Shown piece by piece: positions 42,514 through 52,342 of a stretch of 64,000 bases of DNA. The position numbers were made by a program, and so were the translations under genes. The notes under the pieces are model-generated. The model had not been told where the DNA came from. It saw nothing but the letters and a program-made list of their open reading frames with translations, and searched no databases. Numbering within the stretch: position 1 is the first letter of the stretch; the number at the start of each line of letters is the position of its first letter. The DNA is from CAZSLC01 sp964607675 (GTDB lineage: Bacteria; Bacteroidota; Bacteroidia; Bacteroidales; UBA932), in assembly GCA_964607675.1 (NCBI GenBank), contig CAZSLC010000001.1, positions 109,401 through 173,400 on the forward strand. Direction: 5' to 3'.

Positions 42514-43710
42514 TTATTTATCACAAAGAGCCTTGACAAATTGCTCGGTGAAGAGGTTGAAACCAGACATTTTATCATCATCTGGGGTACCATACAATTC
42601 AACTGTATCCCCAATCATATTCAATTTATTCTTTTCAACAAACTCTTTAAGTGCTTTGACCCCTGCACCATTCCATGATGAAGAACCAAATAGACCAACA
42701 ACTTTATTCTTGGGCTCTGAAACAGATATTTCGTGTGTAAGGAGTGACATCATTGGGTGCATGTCTGTATTGTATGCGCAACTTCCCAAAATAAGCCCCT
42801 TGTACTTCCATATTTCGCTTAGAATAAATGAGGGATGCGTTTTAGATACATCATAGATTCTGATATTCTTAATTCCCTTTTCTGAAATTAACCTTGCGAT
42901 TCTCTCGGCCATTATTTCTGTATTGCCATACATTGAGGCATAGGCAATTACAACGCCTTCCTCGGAGATATTTTTGCTCCACTTATCGTACAACGAAAGT
43001 ACCTTTGAAGGATTGTTTCTCCATATAGGACCATGAGAAGGGGCAATTATGGATACAGGTATTCCGCTCAATTTAGCAAATGCTTTTTGTACCATATTAC
43101 TCCATTTTCCAACAATATTGGAGTAATATCTTCTCATTTCATCCTCGTAATAGAGATCAAAATCTATCTCGTCATCAAAAATACCACCATCTAATGTTCC
43201 AAATGAGCCAAATGCATCGCATGAAAATAGTATTTTGTCTGTAGAATCATATGTCATCATTGTTTCAGGCCAATGTACCCATGGAGTAAAAGCAAAAGTT
43301 AATTTGTGGTATCCTAAGTCAAGGGTATCCATATCCTTTACCTCCATGAAGTTAGAAGGAGCTAGATCAAAAAAGTGAGATAATATTTTCTGAGTACGGC
43401 AATTTCCTATCACTTTAATGTCTGGATATTTTGTCACTACTTGATCAATCATACTTGAGTGGTCAGGTTCCATATGGTTGACAACGAGGTATTCGAGGGG
43501 ACGCCCTTCGAGTATATCATCTATTTCTTTGAGATAGCAATGCTTTGAACCGTATTCAACTGTATCAATAAGGGCTGGATGCTGATCAGCAATAAGATAT
43601 GAGTTGTATGCAACCCCATTTGGAAGAGGCCAATTGTTTTCAAAAAGTGCCTTTTTACGATCATTTGTCCCTAAATAATAGACTCTGTTTGAGATATTAA
43701 TTTTCATCAT
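42514..43710 (-). CDS. Flavodiiron protein (FprA-type)
   Basis: A 398-residue protein. The metallo-beta-lactamase-like domain has the diiron ligand set starting H79, E81, D83 and H84 (NHMEPDHSS). A C-terminal flavodoxin domain begins near residue 254 with YASMYGNTE. Such enzymes reduce O2 to water or NO to N2O in anaerobes. No rubredoxin domain is attached, so the electron donor is separate. The start overlaps ligA by 14 bases; a second ATG one codon later is equally possible. Confidence 0.93.
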   Translation of the reverse strand: MMKINISNRVYYLGTNDRKKALFENNWPLPNGVAYNSYLIADQHPALIDTVEYGSKHCYLKEIDDILEGRPLEYLVVNHMEPDHSSMIDQVVTKYPDIKVIGNCRTQKILSHFFDLAPSNFMEVKDMDTLDLGYHKLTFAFTPWVHWPETMMTYDSTDKILFSCDAFGSFGTLDGGIFDDEIDFDLYYEDEMRRYYSNIVGKWSNMVQKAFAKLSGIPVSIIAPSHGPIWRNNPSKVLSLYDKWSKNISEEGVVIAYASMYGNTEIMAERIARLISEKGIKNIRIYDVSKTHPSFILSEIWKYKGLILGSCAYNTDMHPMMSLLTHEISVSEPKNKVVGLFGSSSWNGAGVKALKEFVEKNKLNMIGDTVELYGTPDDDKMSGFNLFTEQFVKALCDK

Positions 43711-45730
43711 TATTATTATTTATCATGTTATTTAATTCTTCCTCTGAAATAACTTTTATTTGAAGTTTTTCTGCTCTTTTTATTTTTTCGGGTCCTGGTT
43801 TATTTCCCACAAGGAGGTAAGAAGTGCTTCCACTTAAAGAACTGGGGCTTTTCCCACCATGTGAGGTAATCAATTCCTTCAGAGTTTCTCTTGGTATTGA
43901 AAAGTTACCTGATATAACAATACTCATTCCATTTAGAGAATTTGACAAGCGGTTTTTTCCCTCTTTTTCTTCAAAATTGAGACCAAATTGTTTGAAATCA
44001 TCAATTATCTCTCTATTGGTTGGATTTGAGAAAAATGAGATGATACTCTCTGCCAATTTTTCACCCACTTCGTCAATTGAAATAAGATCGTCATAATGGG
44101 CTGCCGAAAGAGAGTCAATAGAGCCAAAATGGGAGGCAAGGAGCTTTGCAGTATTTTCCCCAACATGGCGTATTCCAATTGCGAATAGCACATTTGAAAA
44201 TGGGGCTTTCTTAGACTCCTCAATGCTTTTTAAAAAATTATTTGCCGATTTATCCTTCCATCCACTCATGGTGAGTAGCATCCCTTTGTTGAGACGATAT
44301 AAATCGGGGAGAAAATGGATATATCCTTTGTTGAACAACTGTTCTATTGTTGCATCGCCTGCATTGATATTCATAGCTTTCCTTGAAATAAAATGGATGA
44401 AGCGTGCTTTGATTTGGGTGGGGCAGCCAGAGAAATTGGGACAGTACAGTTTGGCCTCTTCCCCATCTCTGATAAGTAGGGTGCCACAATCGGGGCAGGT
44501 AGTCGGAAATTGAGGTTTTACAGCGGCAGAATCTCTCTTTGAAACCTCTACCTCGGTGATTTTTGGAATGATTTCCCCACCTTTTTCAACATAAACATAG
44601 TCATTTAAATGTATATCGAGGGACTCCATTTGATCTGAATTGTGGAGGGTCGCCCTTTTCACCATCGTTCCAGAAAGCAGGACAGGCTCTAAGTTGGCTA
44701 CTGGGGTTACTGCACCAGTTCTACCTACCTGGTAATCAATTGATAGCAATCTTGTAAGGGCGTTTTCTGGTTTGAATTTGTAGGCAGTAGCCCATCTTGG
44801 TGATTTGGCTGTATAGCCCAAAGACTTCTGAATCTCAAGGCTGTCAACTTTGACTACTATTCCATCCGTAGGGTAGGGCAGTTCTTTTCTTTTTCCATCC
44901 CATTTCTTGATATATTCAACAACTTCATCAATATTTGAGCACACCTGAGTATATTCAGATGTTGGGAATCCCCATTTAGAGGCTTGGATTATGGCTTCGG
45001 AGTGATATTTAAAAGGGAGATTGTCTCCAATAATGTGATACAATACACAGGCTAACCCTCTCTCTTTTACGAGTTTAGAATCAAGAAGCTTAATAGAACC
45101 AGCAGCTGCATTTCTTGGGTTTGCAAATGGGGTCTCTTCATCAATTTCCCTCTCTTCGTTTAACCTGTCGAACGCTTTGTAAGGCATATAAATCTCACCT
45201 CTAATTTCAAAATCGTAATCCTTTTGAGAAATTGAGATGGGAATAGTTGAAATTGTTTTTACATTATTAATAACATTGTCTCCAACTAAGCCGTCGCCCC
45301 TTGTAAGGGCTTGTTTCAGCTTTCCATCGCTATATGTCAGGCATATGGCAGTTCCATCAAATTTGAGTTCGCAACAATAGGTAAAAGGGGTATCAATTAT
45401 CTTTTTAATTCTTGAATCAAATGAGTATAGCTCTCCGAAATCATAGGTATTGCCCAAGGAGAGCATTGGGTATTTATGTGGTAGTTGCTCGAATTCTTTT
45501 GAAATGTCGTTACTCTTCAGAATATCGCTTCCAACCAACTGTGATGGAGAGTCAGCTCTTATGAGTTCAGGATACAATTTTTCTAATTCTAAAAGATCCT
45601 GCATAAGAATATCATACTCAAAATCACTTATTGTTGGGTCGTTTAAGACATAATACCTATAATTGTGATTGTTGAGTTCCTTGGAGATAGTCTCTATTCT
45701 CCTTTTTGCTTCCTTAATGCCTATAGCCAT
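43697..45730 (-). CDS. ligA: NAD-dependent DNA ligase
   Basis: A 677-residue LigA. The adenylation lysine is K123 in CELKFDGTAI. The OB domain, the zinc-binding four-Cys region (CPDCG; CPNFSGCP), the helix-hairpin-helix region and a C-terminal BRCT domain (from LSNSLNGMSIVISGNF) follow in order. It seals nicks in replication and repair. I start at the ATG at 45730 (MAIGIKEAKR) rather than at a TTG two codons upstream. It heads an eight-gene co-directional run. Confidence 0.95.
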   Translation of the reverse strand: MAIGIKEAKRRIETISKELNNHNYRYYVLNDPTISDFEYDILMQDLLELEKLYPELIRADSPSQLVGSDILKSNDISKEFEQLPHKYPMLSLGNTYDFGELYSFDSRIKKIIDTPFTYCCELKFDGTAICLTYSDGKLKQALTRGDGLVGDNVINNVKTISTIPISISQKDYDFEIRGEIYMPYKAFDRLNEEREIDEETPFANPRNAAAGSIKLLDSKLVKERGLACVLYHIIGDNLPFKYHSEAIIQASKWGFPTSEYTQVCSNIDEVVEYIKKWDGKRKELPYPTDGIVVKVDSLEIQKSLGYTAKSPRWATAYKFKPENALTRLLSIDYQVGRTGAVTPVANLEPVLLSGTMVKRATLHNSDQMESLDIHLNDYVYVEKGGEIIPKITEVEVSKRDSAAVKPQFPTTCPDCGTLLIRDGEEAKLYCPNFSGCPTQIKARFIHFISRKAMNINAGDATIEQLFNKGYIHFLPDLYRLNKGMLLTMSGWKDKSANNFLKSIEESKKAPFSNVLFAIGIRHVGENTAKLLASHFGSIDSLSAAHYDDLISIDEVGEKLAESIISFFSNPTNREIIDDFKQFGLNFEEKEGKNRLSNSLNGMSIVISGNFSIPRETLKELITSHGGKSPSSLSGSTSYLLVGNKPGPEKIKRAEKLQIKVISEEELNNMINNNNDEN

Positions 45731-45740
45731 AAACAATCAA

Positions 45741-45748
45741 CAAAAGTA
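45741..45748 (-). promoter_or_regulatory. -7 element for ligA
   Basis: On the minus strand this reads TACTTTTG, fitting TAnnTTTG, 10 bases upstream of the ligA ATG, so the leader would be very short. Confidence 0.4.
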
Positions 45749-45780
45749 CAATTTTTTAGCCTATTTTAAATAATAAGTGA

Positions 45781-45788
45781 TAAATTTG
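45781..45788 (+). promoter_or_regulatory. -7 element for the phosphofructokinase gene
   Basis: TAAATTTG followed by C, 22 bases before the ATG at 45811. A TTTTTTAG run at about 23 bases upstream could stand in for the -33. Confidence 0.5.
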
Positions 45789-45810
45789 CGCCGATTTATA
45801 AAGAAAAAAA

Positions 45811-47043
45811 ATGAAAGAATCAATCGTAATTCTAACTGGTGGCGGTCCTGCACCAGGCATTAATACAGTAGTAGGGACTATTGCAAAAACATTCATTTCT
45901 AAAGGGTATAGAGTAATTGGACTTCACGAGGGCTATAAGGCACTTTTCTCGACAGATCCTTCGTTTACGGATATTGACTTTTTTTTAGCTGATTCTATTT
46001 TTAATCGAGGTGGGTCATATCTAATGATGAGCAGATACAAACCATCTCAGGAAGATTTTGATAAGAACTTCAATTTTAAATTTTTCCAAGATAACAATAT
46101 CAAGCTTTTGGTTACTATTGGTGGAGATGACACAGCCTCTACTGCTAACAGAATAGCTAAATTTTTGAAAGATAATAATATCAAGATTCAAAATATACAT
46201 GTTCCTAAAACTATCGACAATGACCTTCCCCTTCCAGATAGCCAACCAACCTTTGGTTATCAGTCAGCCAAATCGGAAGGTACCCGTATTGCAACCATCG
46301 TGTATGAGGATGCAAGGACAAGTGGAACATGGTTTATTGTCTCAGCGATGGGTAGAAGTGCAGGTCACCTTGCTTTAGGGATAGCTGCCTCATGCCACTA
46401 TCCAATGGTAGTTATTCCAGAAATGTTTAATAAAACGGATGCAACCATAGATAAAATCGTCAAATTGGCTATATCTTCAATAGTAAAAAGAAAACTTTTG
46501 GGAATTCCATATGGTGGTGTGATGATTTCAGAGGGGGTATTTCATCTTTTAAGTGATGAAGATCTCAAGAATTCTGGAGTTACATTCTCTTTTGACGCAC
46601 ATGGTCACCCTGAGTTAGGTAAAGTATCTAAGGCGCAATTATTTAACACAGTATTAGAAAATAAGCTAAAAAAATTGGGGATAAATGTCAAAACTCGTCC
46701 TATTGAGATTGGTTATGACGTTAGGTGTCACACACCTGTCTCTTTTGATCTTACCTATTGTTCACAATTGGCATTCGGTGTTTGGAAGCTTTTTTCTCAA
46801 GGAGAAACTGGATGTATGATATATATCGATGCAAAAGGTTTAGGAGAGCCACTATATCTTAAAGATCTACAAGATCCTTCTACAGGTAAAATCCTTCCGA
46901 GACTTGTTGATGTTAACCGTGAAAAAGTTCAAAATATTATAAAATATGAACTTCACTATATTACCCCTGCTGATTATGAAGCTGCAAAAAAATATCTCCC
47001 TTCTCCAGAGGAATATGACATGTATAAAATATTAAATTGGTAA
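45811..47043 (+). CDS. 6-phosphofructokinase, PPi-type
   Basis: A 410-residue PFK. The G104-GDDT motif carries Asp107 where ATP-dependent enzymes have Gly, and PKTIDND (K133) replaces the GTIDND form. Both are marks of PPi-dependent enzymes. MGRSAGHLAL (substrate binding) is intact. It would phosphorylate fructose 6-phosphate reversibly with pyrophosphate, in both glycolysis and gluconeogenesis. Activity with ATP cannot be ruled out. The last 7 bases overlap the start of the GH13 gene. Confidence 0.88.
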   Translation: MKESIVILTGGGPAPGINTVVGTIAKTFISKGYRVIGLHEGYKALFSTDPSFTDIDFFLADSIFNRGGSYLMMSRYKPSQEDFDKNFNFKFFQDNNIKLLVTIGGDDTASTANRIAKFLKDNNIKIQNIHVPKTIDNDLPLPDSQPTFGYQSAKSEGTRIATIVYEDARTSGTWFIVSAMGRSAGHLALGIAASCHYPMVVIPEMFNKTDATIDKIVKLAISSIVKRKLLGIPYGGVMISEGVFHLLSDEDLKNSGVTFSFDAHGHPELGKVSKAQLFNTVLENKLKKLGINVKTRPIEIGYDVRCHTPVSFDLTYCSQLAFGVWKLFSQGETGCMIYIDAKGLGEPLYLKDLQDPSTGKILPRLVDVNREKVQNIIKYELHYITPADYEAAKKYLPSPEEYDMYKILNW

Positions 47044-48452
47044 GTAAATTTATCATATATCAACTCCTTCCCAGACTCTTTGGCAATGGGAAGGAGTTTT
47101 GTATTCCTAATGGTTCAGTACAAGAGAATGGAGTAGGGAAACTATCTGATATTGATTCTATTGTATTAAAAGAAATAAAAAAACTCTCAGTTACACATAT
47201 TTGGCTTACTGGTATAATTGAACATGCAACAGAAGGTGATGATGGGGTTAAAGGTAGAGCTGGTTCCCCTTATGCAATTAAGGATTATTTCAATATTGCT
47301 CCTTATCTATGTGATGACCCATCCAAAGGAATTGAGGAGTTTGAAACGTTGGCTGAAAGGATACAGAGTGTTGATTTGAAATTAATTATTGATTTTGTTC
47401 CCAACCATTTAGCTAAATGTTATTACTCAACTAAAGGACAATTTACAGATTCTAATTTTTATCCAGGACGAATCTACGATGGAGACTGGTCAGACACGAT
47501 TAAACTAAACTATTCAAATAGAGATACATGGGAAAAAATGCTTAATATCCTCCTTTTTTGGGCAGAAAAGGGTGTTAATGGTTTTAGAGTGGATATGGTT
47601 GAACTTGTTCCTGTCGAGTTTTGGCATTGGTGCATCCCCATTGTGAAAAGTAAATATCCTGAAATATTATTTATTGCAGAAATATATTCTCCCTCTAATT
47701 ATAATAATTATATAGAAGTTGGCAATTTCGATTATTTGTACGACAAATCAGGCTTCTATGATACTCTGCGTGCTATTATGAGAGGTGACAAGTGGGCATG
47801 TGACCTTACAAAGGTGTGGCAAGAATTGGGTCCTAATCAACAGCATATGCTAAATTTTCTGGAAAATCATGATGAACAGCGAATAGGATCAGATTTTTTT
47901 CTTGGTAATCCGATTGAAGCACTTCCTGCACTTTATGTCTCTCTGTATTTCAATACAGCACCATTCATGATCTATTTCGGACAAGAGTTTGGTGAAAAAG
48001 GGATGGATCAAGAGGGGTTCAGTGGTGTTGACGGAAAAACATCGATATTTGATTTTTGGTCAATCTCGACTGTGAGAAGATGGCTTAAAGGTGTCAGAGA
48101 AGGGGATGGTACCAAATATCTTAATATAAAAGAAAATAGTCTCTATTTTCTATACAAAAAAATGTTGTATGACTCAATGAATATACATGCACTTAGAAAT
48201 GGTGATGTATATGATTTAGAATACGCCAACCAAAATTCTCCTTTCTTTAATAAGCAATATCATTTTGCTTTTCTCCGTTTTTTAAAAAAAGAGTTATATT
48301 TGTGTGTAGTGAATTTTGCCTCAATTGATTCTTCAATTAGAGTTTTAATTCCAGATGAAGCATATCATTACATAGGCGTCAATAAAGAGGATTTTCCTCA
48401 AGATGTAGAGGTGTCTCTTTCATCAAAGTCGGGCACATTAATTAAATTATAA
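47037..48452 (+). CDS. GH13 alpha-amylase-family glycoside hydrolase
   Basis: A 471-residue protein with the four GH13 regions: DFVPNH, GFRVDMVEL (nucleophile Asp), FIAEIY (acid/base Glu) and FLENHDEQR (third Asp). No signal peptide, so it probably acts on intracellular alpha-glucans or maltodextrins. The only in-frame start before the family's N-terminal segment KFIIYQLLPRLFG is a TTG at 47037, which overlaps the phosphofructokinase stop. So translation is likely coupled. The exact substrate cannot be read from sequence. Confidence 0.85.
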   Translation: MVSKFIIYQLLPRLFGNGKEFCIPNGSVQENGVGKLSDIDSIVLKEIKKLSVTHIWLTGIIEHATEGDDGVKGRAGSPYAIKDYFNIAPYLCDDPSKGIEEFETLAERIQSVDLKLIIDFVPNHLAKCYYSTKGQFTDSNFYPGRIYDGDWSDTIKLNYSNRDTWEKMLNILLFWAEKGVNGFRVDMVELVPVEFWHWCIPIVKSKYPEILFIAEIYSPSNYNNYIEVGNFDYLYDKSGFYDTLRAIMRGDKWACDLTKVWQELGPNQQHMLNFLENHDEQRIGSDFFLGNPIEALPALYVSLYFNTAPFMIYFGQEFGEKGMDQEGFSGVDGKTSIFDFWSISTVRRWLKGVREGDGTKYLNIKENSLYFLYKKMLYDSMNIHALRNGDVYDLEYANQNSPFFNKQYHFAFLRFLKKELYLCVVNFASIDSSIRVLIPDEAYHYIGVNKEDFPQDVEVSLSSKSGTLIKL

Positions 48453-48453
48453 A

Positions 48454-49794
48454 ATGAAACATTTTTTTATCTCTTTATTTATCTTGTTCACGTCTATTTC
48501 ACTATTTTCCCAAACAAATATCAATGGGGTGTGGAAAGGTGAATTAAGCATGATGGGCTCTGTTCTTGATATTTACTATACAATTGAGTATGAAAATGGT
48601 AACTACTTTGCATTTATTGATGTTCCTAAACAAGGGTTAAGACACTTTCCAATGGATAGCGTATATTTTGATGGTTTGAACTTAAAGTTAGTAAACAATA
48701 CCCTTAAAGCATCATATACAGGATTTTTCACCATGAATACTTTCGTTGGCAATTTTATTCAGAATGGAATGGATATACCAGTATCTTTAATTAGAGGTGA
48801 AATACCAGTAGTCAAAAGGCCACAAACACCCATTCCTCCCTTCCCATATAAAGAGGAAGAGGTCCATTTTGGCCATTTAGCAGGTACTTTAACACTCCCA
48901 ACTGGAAATGGCCCTTTCCCAGCAGTAGTGATGATAAGCGGTAGTGGTCTTCAAAATAGAGACGAAGAGGTGATGAGCCACAAACCTTTTATGGTTATTG
49001 CAGATTATCTAACGAAAAATGGAATAGCAGTGCTTAGATATGATGATCGTTCCGTTGGTGAATCCAAAGGATCTGCAGTTGGGGCAACCTCTCTTGATTT
49101 TGCAGAAGATGCCAAATTGGCACTCAATTACTTGAAAAGCAGGAAAGAAATTGGTGAAGTGGGACTTTGCGGCCACAGCGAAGGTGGTATGATTGCGTTT
49201 ATTATTGCCTCCAACTCACCAGAAGTGTCATTTGTGGTATCGATGGCTGGAACTGCTCTGCCTGGAAGTGAAATTCTCATTTCACAACAGAAGGCAATAG
49301 CAAAAGCATCAAATATCCCAGAAGAATATATTCAAGAGGGGATAAACATTAATAAAAGACTTTACGAGATAGTTAATAATCATAATAATAATGATGACTT
49401 GCTAAAAGATACTTTGATCCTTTACCTAAAGAGTATAAAGAGTATTAAAGAGGATAATATTAATGAGATAGTCAAGGAGTTAACAAATCCATGGATGTAT
49501 TATTTTATAACACACAATCCTTATAATGATATAATAAAAATCAAAGTTCCAATATTAGCCATTAATGGAACTATGGATACACAAGTAGTCTCTACTCTAA
49601 ATCTACCTGCAATATTAAAAGCTGCTTCACATGGAGGTAATAAAAATATCACTATCAAATATTTAAATGGGTTAAACCATCTTTTTCAAAAGTGTACGAC
49701 AGGTTCTCCTAATGAGTATGCACAGATAGAGGAGACAATTTCAGAAGAGGCTTTGGAAATGATAAAAGATTGGATATTAATTACAACAAAGTAG
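48454..49794 (+). CDS. Secreted alpha/beta hydrolase
   Basis: A 446-residue protein with a signal peptide (ending near FSQ), an N-terminal beta-rich domain of about 110 residues and then an alpha/beta hydrolase domain. The nucleophile is Ser in GHSEGGM (near residue 232), and GSGLQNRDE forms the oxyanion region. The catalytic His is probably in GLNHLFQ near the C-terminus. Similar Bacteroidota proteins are annotated as esterases or peptidases; the substrate is unknown. It begins one base after the GH13 stop. Confidence 0.82.
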   Translation: MKHFFISLFILFTSISLFSQTNINGVWKGELSMMGSVLDIYYTIEYENGNYFAFIDVPKQGLRHFPMDSVYFDGLNLKLVNNTLKASYTGFFTMNTFVGNFIQNGMDIPVSLIRGEIPVVKRPQTPIPPFPYKEEEVHFGHLAGTLTLPTGNGPFPAVVMISGSGLQNRDEEVMSHKPFMVIADYLTKNGIAVLRYDDRSVGESKGSAVGATSLDFAEDAKLALNYLKSRKEIGEVGLCGHSEGGMIAFIIASNSPEVSFVVSMAGTALPGSEILISQQKAIAKASNIPEEYIQEGININKRLYEIVNNHNNNDDLLKDTLILYLKSIKSIKEDNINEIVKELTNPWMYYFITHNPYNDIIKIKVPILAINGTMDTQVVSTLNLPAILKAASHGGNKNITIKYLNGLNHLFQKCTTGSPNEYAQIEETISEEALEMIKDWILITTK

Positions 49795-49813
49795 AAAATT
49801 TGAAGTAAAACTT

Positions 49814-49821
49814 TATATTTG
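49814..49821 (+). promoter_or_regulatory. -7 element for the rml genes
   Basis: TATATTTG followed by C, 21 bases before the rmlB ATG. A clear -33 is absent. Confidence 0.5.
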
Positions 49822-49842
49822 CAGGAATAGCAATTAATTGAT

Positions 49843-50892
49843 ATGAAAAATATTTTAATTACAGGGGGAGCTGGTTTTATAGGCTCTCATTTAGTAAGGC
49901 TTTTTGTTACAAAATACCCTAATTATAGAGTTGTTAATTATGATCTTCTCACTTATGCTGGTAATTTATCTAATCTGAGAGATATTGAGAATGCACAGAA
50001 TTATATATTTGAAAAAGGGGATATATGTGATGAAGATAATTTGAAAAGGATATTTGAAAATTATGATATTGATGGAGTGATACACCTTGCTGCTGAGAGT
50101 CATGTTGATAGAAGCATTAAGGATCCATTTGCTTTTGCAAAGACAAATGTGATTGGAACACTAACTCTTTTACAATGTGCAAAAAATTATTGGAAAGGGG
50201 AGAAGGGGTTGTTTTATCATGTCTCTACAGATGAGGTATATGGATCACTCACTCAAGAGGGAACATTCTTTACTGAAAGCAACAAATATGAGCCTCATTC
50301 ACCATATTCGGCCTCAAAAGCATCTTCTGACCATTTTGTAAGGGCATATCACGATACTTTTGACCTTCCTATTATTATTTCCAATTGCTCAAATAATTAT
50401 GGGCCATACCAGTTTCCTGAAAAATTGATTCCTCTCTTTATTAATAATATTAGACACCAAAAGCCCCTCCCTGTTTATGGTAAGGGGGAAAATGTAAGAG
50501 ATTGGTTGTATGTGGATGATCACGCTAGGGCGATAGATCTTATATTTCATAAAGGCAATGTTGGAGATACTTACAATATTGGTGGTTTCAATGAGTGGAA
50601 AAATATAGATCTTATAAAGGTGATGATAAAAGTCACTGATAAACTTTTAGGGAATCCAGAACATTTTTCAGATTCTTTGATTAAATATGTTACAGATAGG
50701 CCTGGCCACGATTTGCGATATGCCATTGATTCTTCAAAACTTCACAATGAACTTGGCTGGGAGCCATCTCTTCAATTTGAGGAGGGCATTGAAAAAACCA
50801 TCAAATGGTATCTTGATAACCAGGAGTGGCTTGATACAGTCACATCGGGTGCATATCTTGATTATTATGAGAAAATGTATTCAAATAGATAA
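49843..50892 (+). CDS. rfbB: dTDP-glucose 4,6-dehydratase
   Basis: A 349-residue extended SDR enzyme. The NAD motif is GGAGFIGSH (residues 8-16) and the catalytic tyrosine/lysine pair is in YSASKASSD. STDEVYG carries the Asp/Glu acid-base pair. It converts dTDP-glucose to dTDP-4-keto-6-deoxyglucose. It is followed by rfbA after 3 bases and then rfbC, an order common for dTDP-rhamnose genes. Confidence 0.94.
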   Translation: MKNILITGGAGFIGSHLVRLFVTKYPNYRVVNYDLLTYAGNLSNLRDIENAQNYIFEKGDICDEDNLKRIFENYDIDGVIHLAAESHVDRSIKDPFAFAKTNVIGTLTLLQCAKNYWKGEKGLFYHVSTDEVYGSLTQEGTFFTESNKYEPHSPYSASKASSDHFVRAYHDTFDLPIIISNCSNNYGPYQFPEKLIPLFINNIRHQKPLPVYGKGENVRDWLYVDDHARAIDLIFHKGNVGDTYNIGGFNEWKNIDLIKVMIKVTDKLLGNPEHFSDSLIKYVTDRPGHDLRYAIDSSKLHNELGWEPSLQFEEGIEKTIKWYLDNQEWLDTVTSGAYLDYYEKMYSNR

Positions 50893-50895
50893 ATT

Positions 50896-51777
50896 ATGAA
50901 AGGTATTGTATTAGCAGGTGGTAGTGGAACAAGGTTATATCCAATAACAAAAGGGGTTAGCAAACAACTTCTTCCCATTTATGATAAGCCGATGGTGTAT
51001 TATCCTATTTCAGTATTAATGCTCGCTGGAATCAGAGATATTCTTATTATTTCCACACCTCAAGATTTGCCATCATTTAAAAGAATCTTAGGAGATGGTT
51101 CAGACTACGGAGTAAATTTTCAATTTGAAGAGCAACCATCCCCTGACGGCCTTGCTCAAGCATTTATCATAGGTGAAAAATTTATTGGAGATGATTCAGT
51201 GTGCTTAGTATTAGGTGATAATATTTTTTACGGAAGCGGTTTTACAAAGATGCTAAATAATGCCCTTCACATGGCTGAAGATGAGGATGTTGCGACAGTG
51301 TTCGGATATTGGGTACGTGACCCTGAGCGTTATGGCGTAGCAGAGATTAATGAGAATGGAGATGTTTTATCTATTGAAGAAAAACCTAAGAATCCAAAAT
51401 CTAACTTTGCAGTAGTTGGCCTATATTTCTATCCAAACAGTGTGATAAAGGTGGCAAAAACAATTAAACCTTCATATAGAGGTGAGCTTGAGATAACATC
51501 AGTGAATCAGTCTTATCTTGATAATCACAATCTTAAATTGCAAATACTTGGAAGAGGTTTTGCATGGCTTGATACAGGTACACATGATTCTCTTTCAGAA
51601 GCTTCTTCATATATTGAGGCTATAGAGAAGAGGCAGGGACTAAAAGTTGCTTGTCTTGAGGCAATTGCGTACGAAAAAGGATGGATATCAAAGGAGAGGC
51701 TTGTTGAGATAGCTCAACCAATGAAAAAAAATAACTATGGAGAGTATTTACTACTATTAGCTGAAGGTAAAATTTAA
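50896..51777 (+). CDS. rfbA: Glucose-1-phosphate thymidylyltransferase
   Basis: A 293-residue nucleotidyltransferase starting MKGIVLAGGSGTRLYPIT, with the signature GGSGTRLYP and the KQLLPIYDKPMVYYP segment. It makes dTDP-glucose from dTTP and glucose 1-phosphate. The length equals that of RmlA. It is coupled with rfbB upstream. Confidence 0.95.
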   Translation: MKGIVLAGGSGTRLYPITKGVSKQLLPIYDKPMVYYPISVLMLAGIRDILIISTPQDLPSFKRILGDGSDYGVNFQFEEQPSPDGLAQAFIIGEKFIGDDSVCLVLGDNIFYGSGFTKMLNNALHMAEDEDVATVFGYWVRDPERYGVAEINENGDVLSIEEKPKNPKSNFAVVGLYFYPNSVIKVAKTIKPSYRGELEITSVNQSYLDNHNLKLQILGRGFAWLDTGTHDSLSEASSYIEAIEKRQGLKVACLEAIAYEKGWISKERLVEIAQPMKKNNYGEYLLLLAEGKI

Positions 51778-51787
51778 TTTATTATAA

Positions 51788-52342
51788 ATGAACGTAATAA
51801 CTACATCTATTAAAGGAGTTTTAATAATTGAACCCAAAGTATTTCTTGATCCGAGAGGTTATTTTTTTGAATCGTTTTCTCAAAGAGAATTTGAACAAAA
51901 GGTTTCTAAAATACTCTTTGTACAAGATAATGAATCAAAATCATCATATGGAGTAATTCGTGGCATACATTTTCAAATGCCACCATATTCTCAGTCGAAA
52001 CTCGTGAGGGTGATAAAAGGAAAAATCAAAGATGTAGCAGTGGATATAAGGGTTGGTTCTCCTACATATGGTAAATATGTTTCTGCTATTTTATCCGATG
52101 AAAATCGTCATCAATTATTTATTCCTAAAGGTTTTGCCCATGGCTTCTCAGTTCTATCCCAAGAGGCAATAATTCAATATAAATGCGACTGTTTTTATGC
52201 ACCGCAGAATGAAGGTGCCATTGCATGGAATGACCCTGACTTAAATATTGATTGGGAAGTTCCTTCAGATAGGGTAATACTATCTGAGAAAGACTCAAAA
52301 CATCCATTCTTAAAAGATGCTGTTACAGGATTCTCCTTCTAA
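51788..52342 (+). CDS. rfbC: dTDP-4-dehydrorhamnose 3,5-epimerase
   Basis: A 184-residue cupin epimerase with the catalytic His in GIHFQMPPYSQ and the Asp/Tyr region; FIPKGFAHGFSVLS is characteristic. It converts dTDP-4-keto-6-deoxyglucose to dTDP-4-keto-rhamnose. The reductase RmlD does not follow: the next gene is convergent and overlaps the rfbC 3' end by 20 bases. Confidence 0.95.
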   Translation: MNVITTSIKGVLIIEPKVFLDPRGYFFESFSQREFEQKVSKILFVQDNESKSSYGVIRGIHFQMPPYSQSKLVRVIKGKIKDVAVDIRVGSPTYGKYVSAILSDENRHQLFIPKGFAHGFSVLSQEAIIQYKCDCFYAPQNEGAIAWNDPDLNIDWEVPSDRVILSEKDSKHPFLKDAVTGFSF

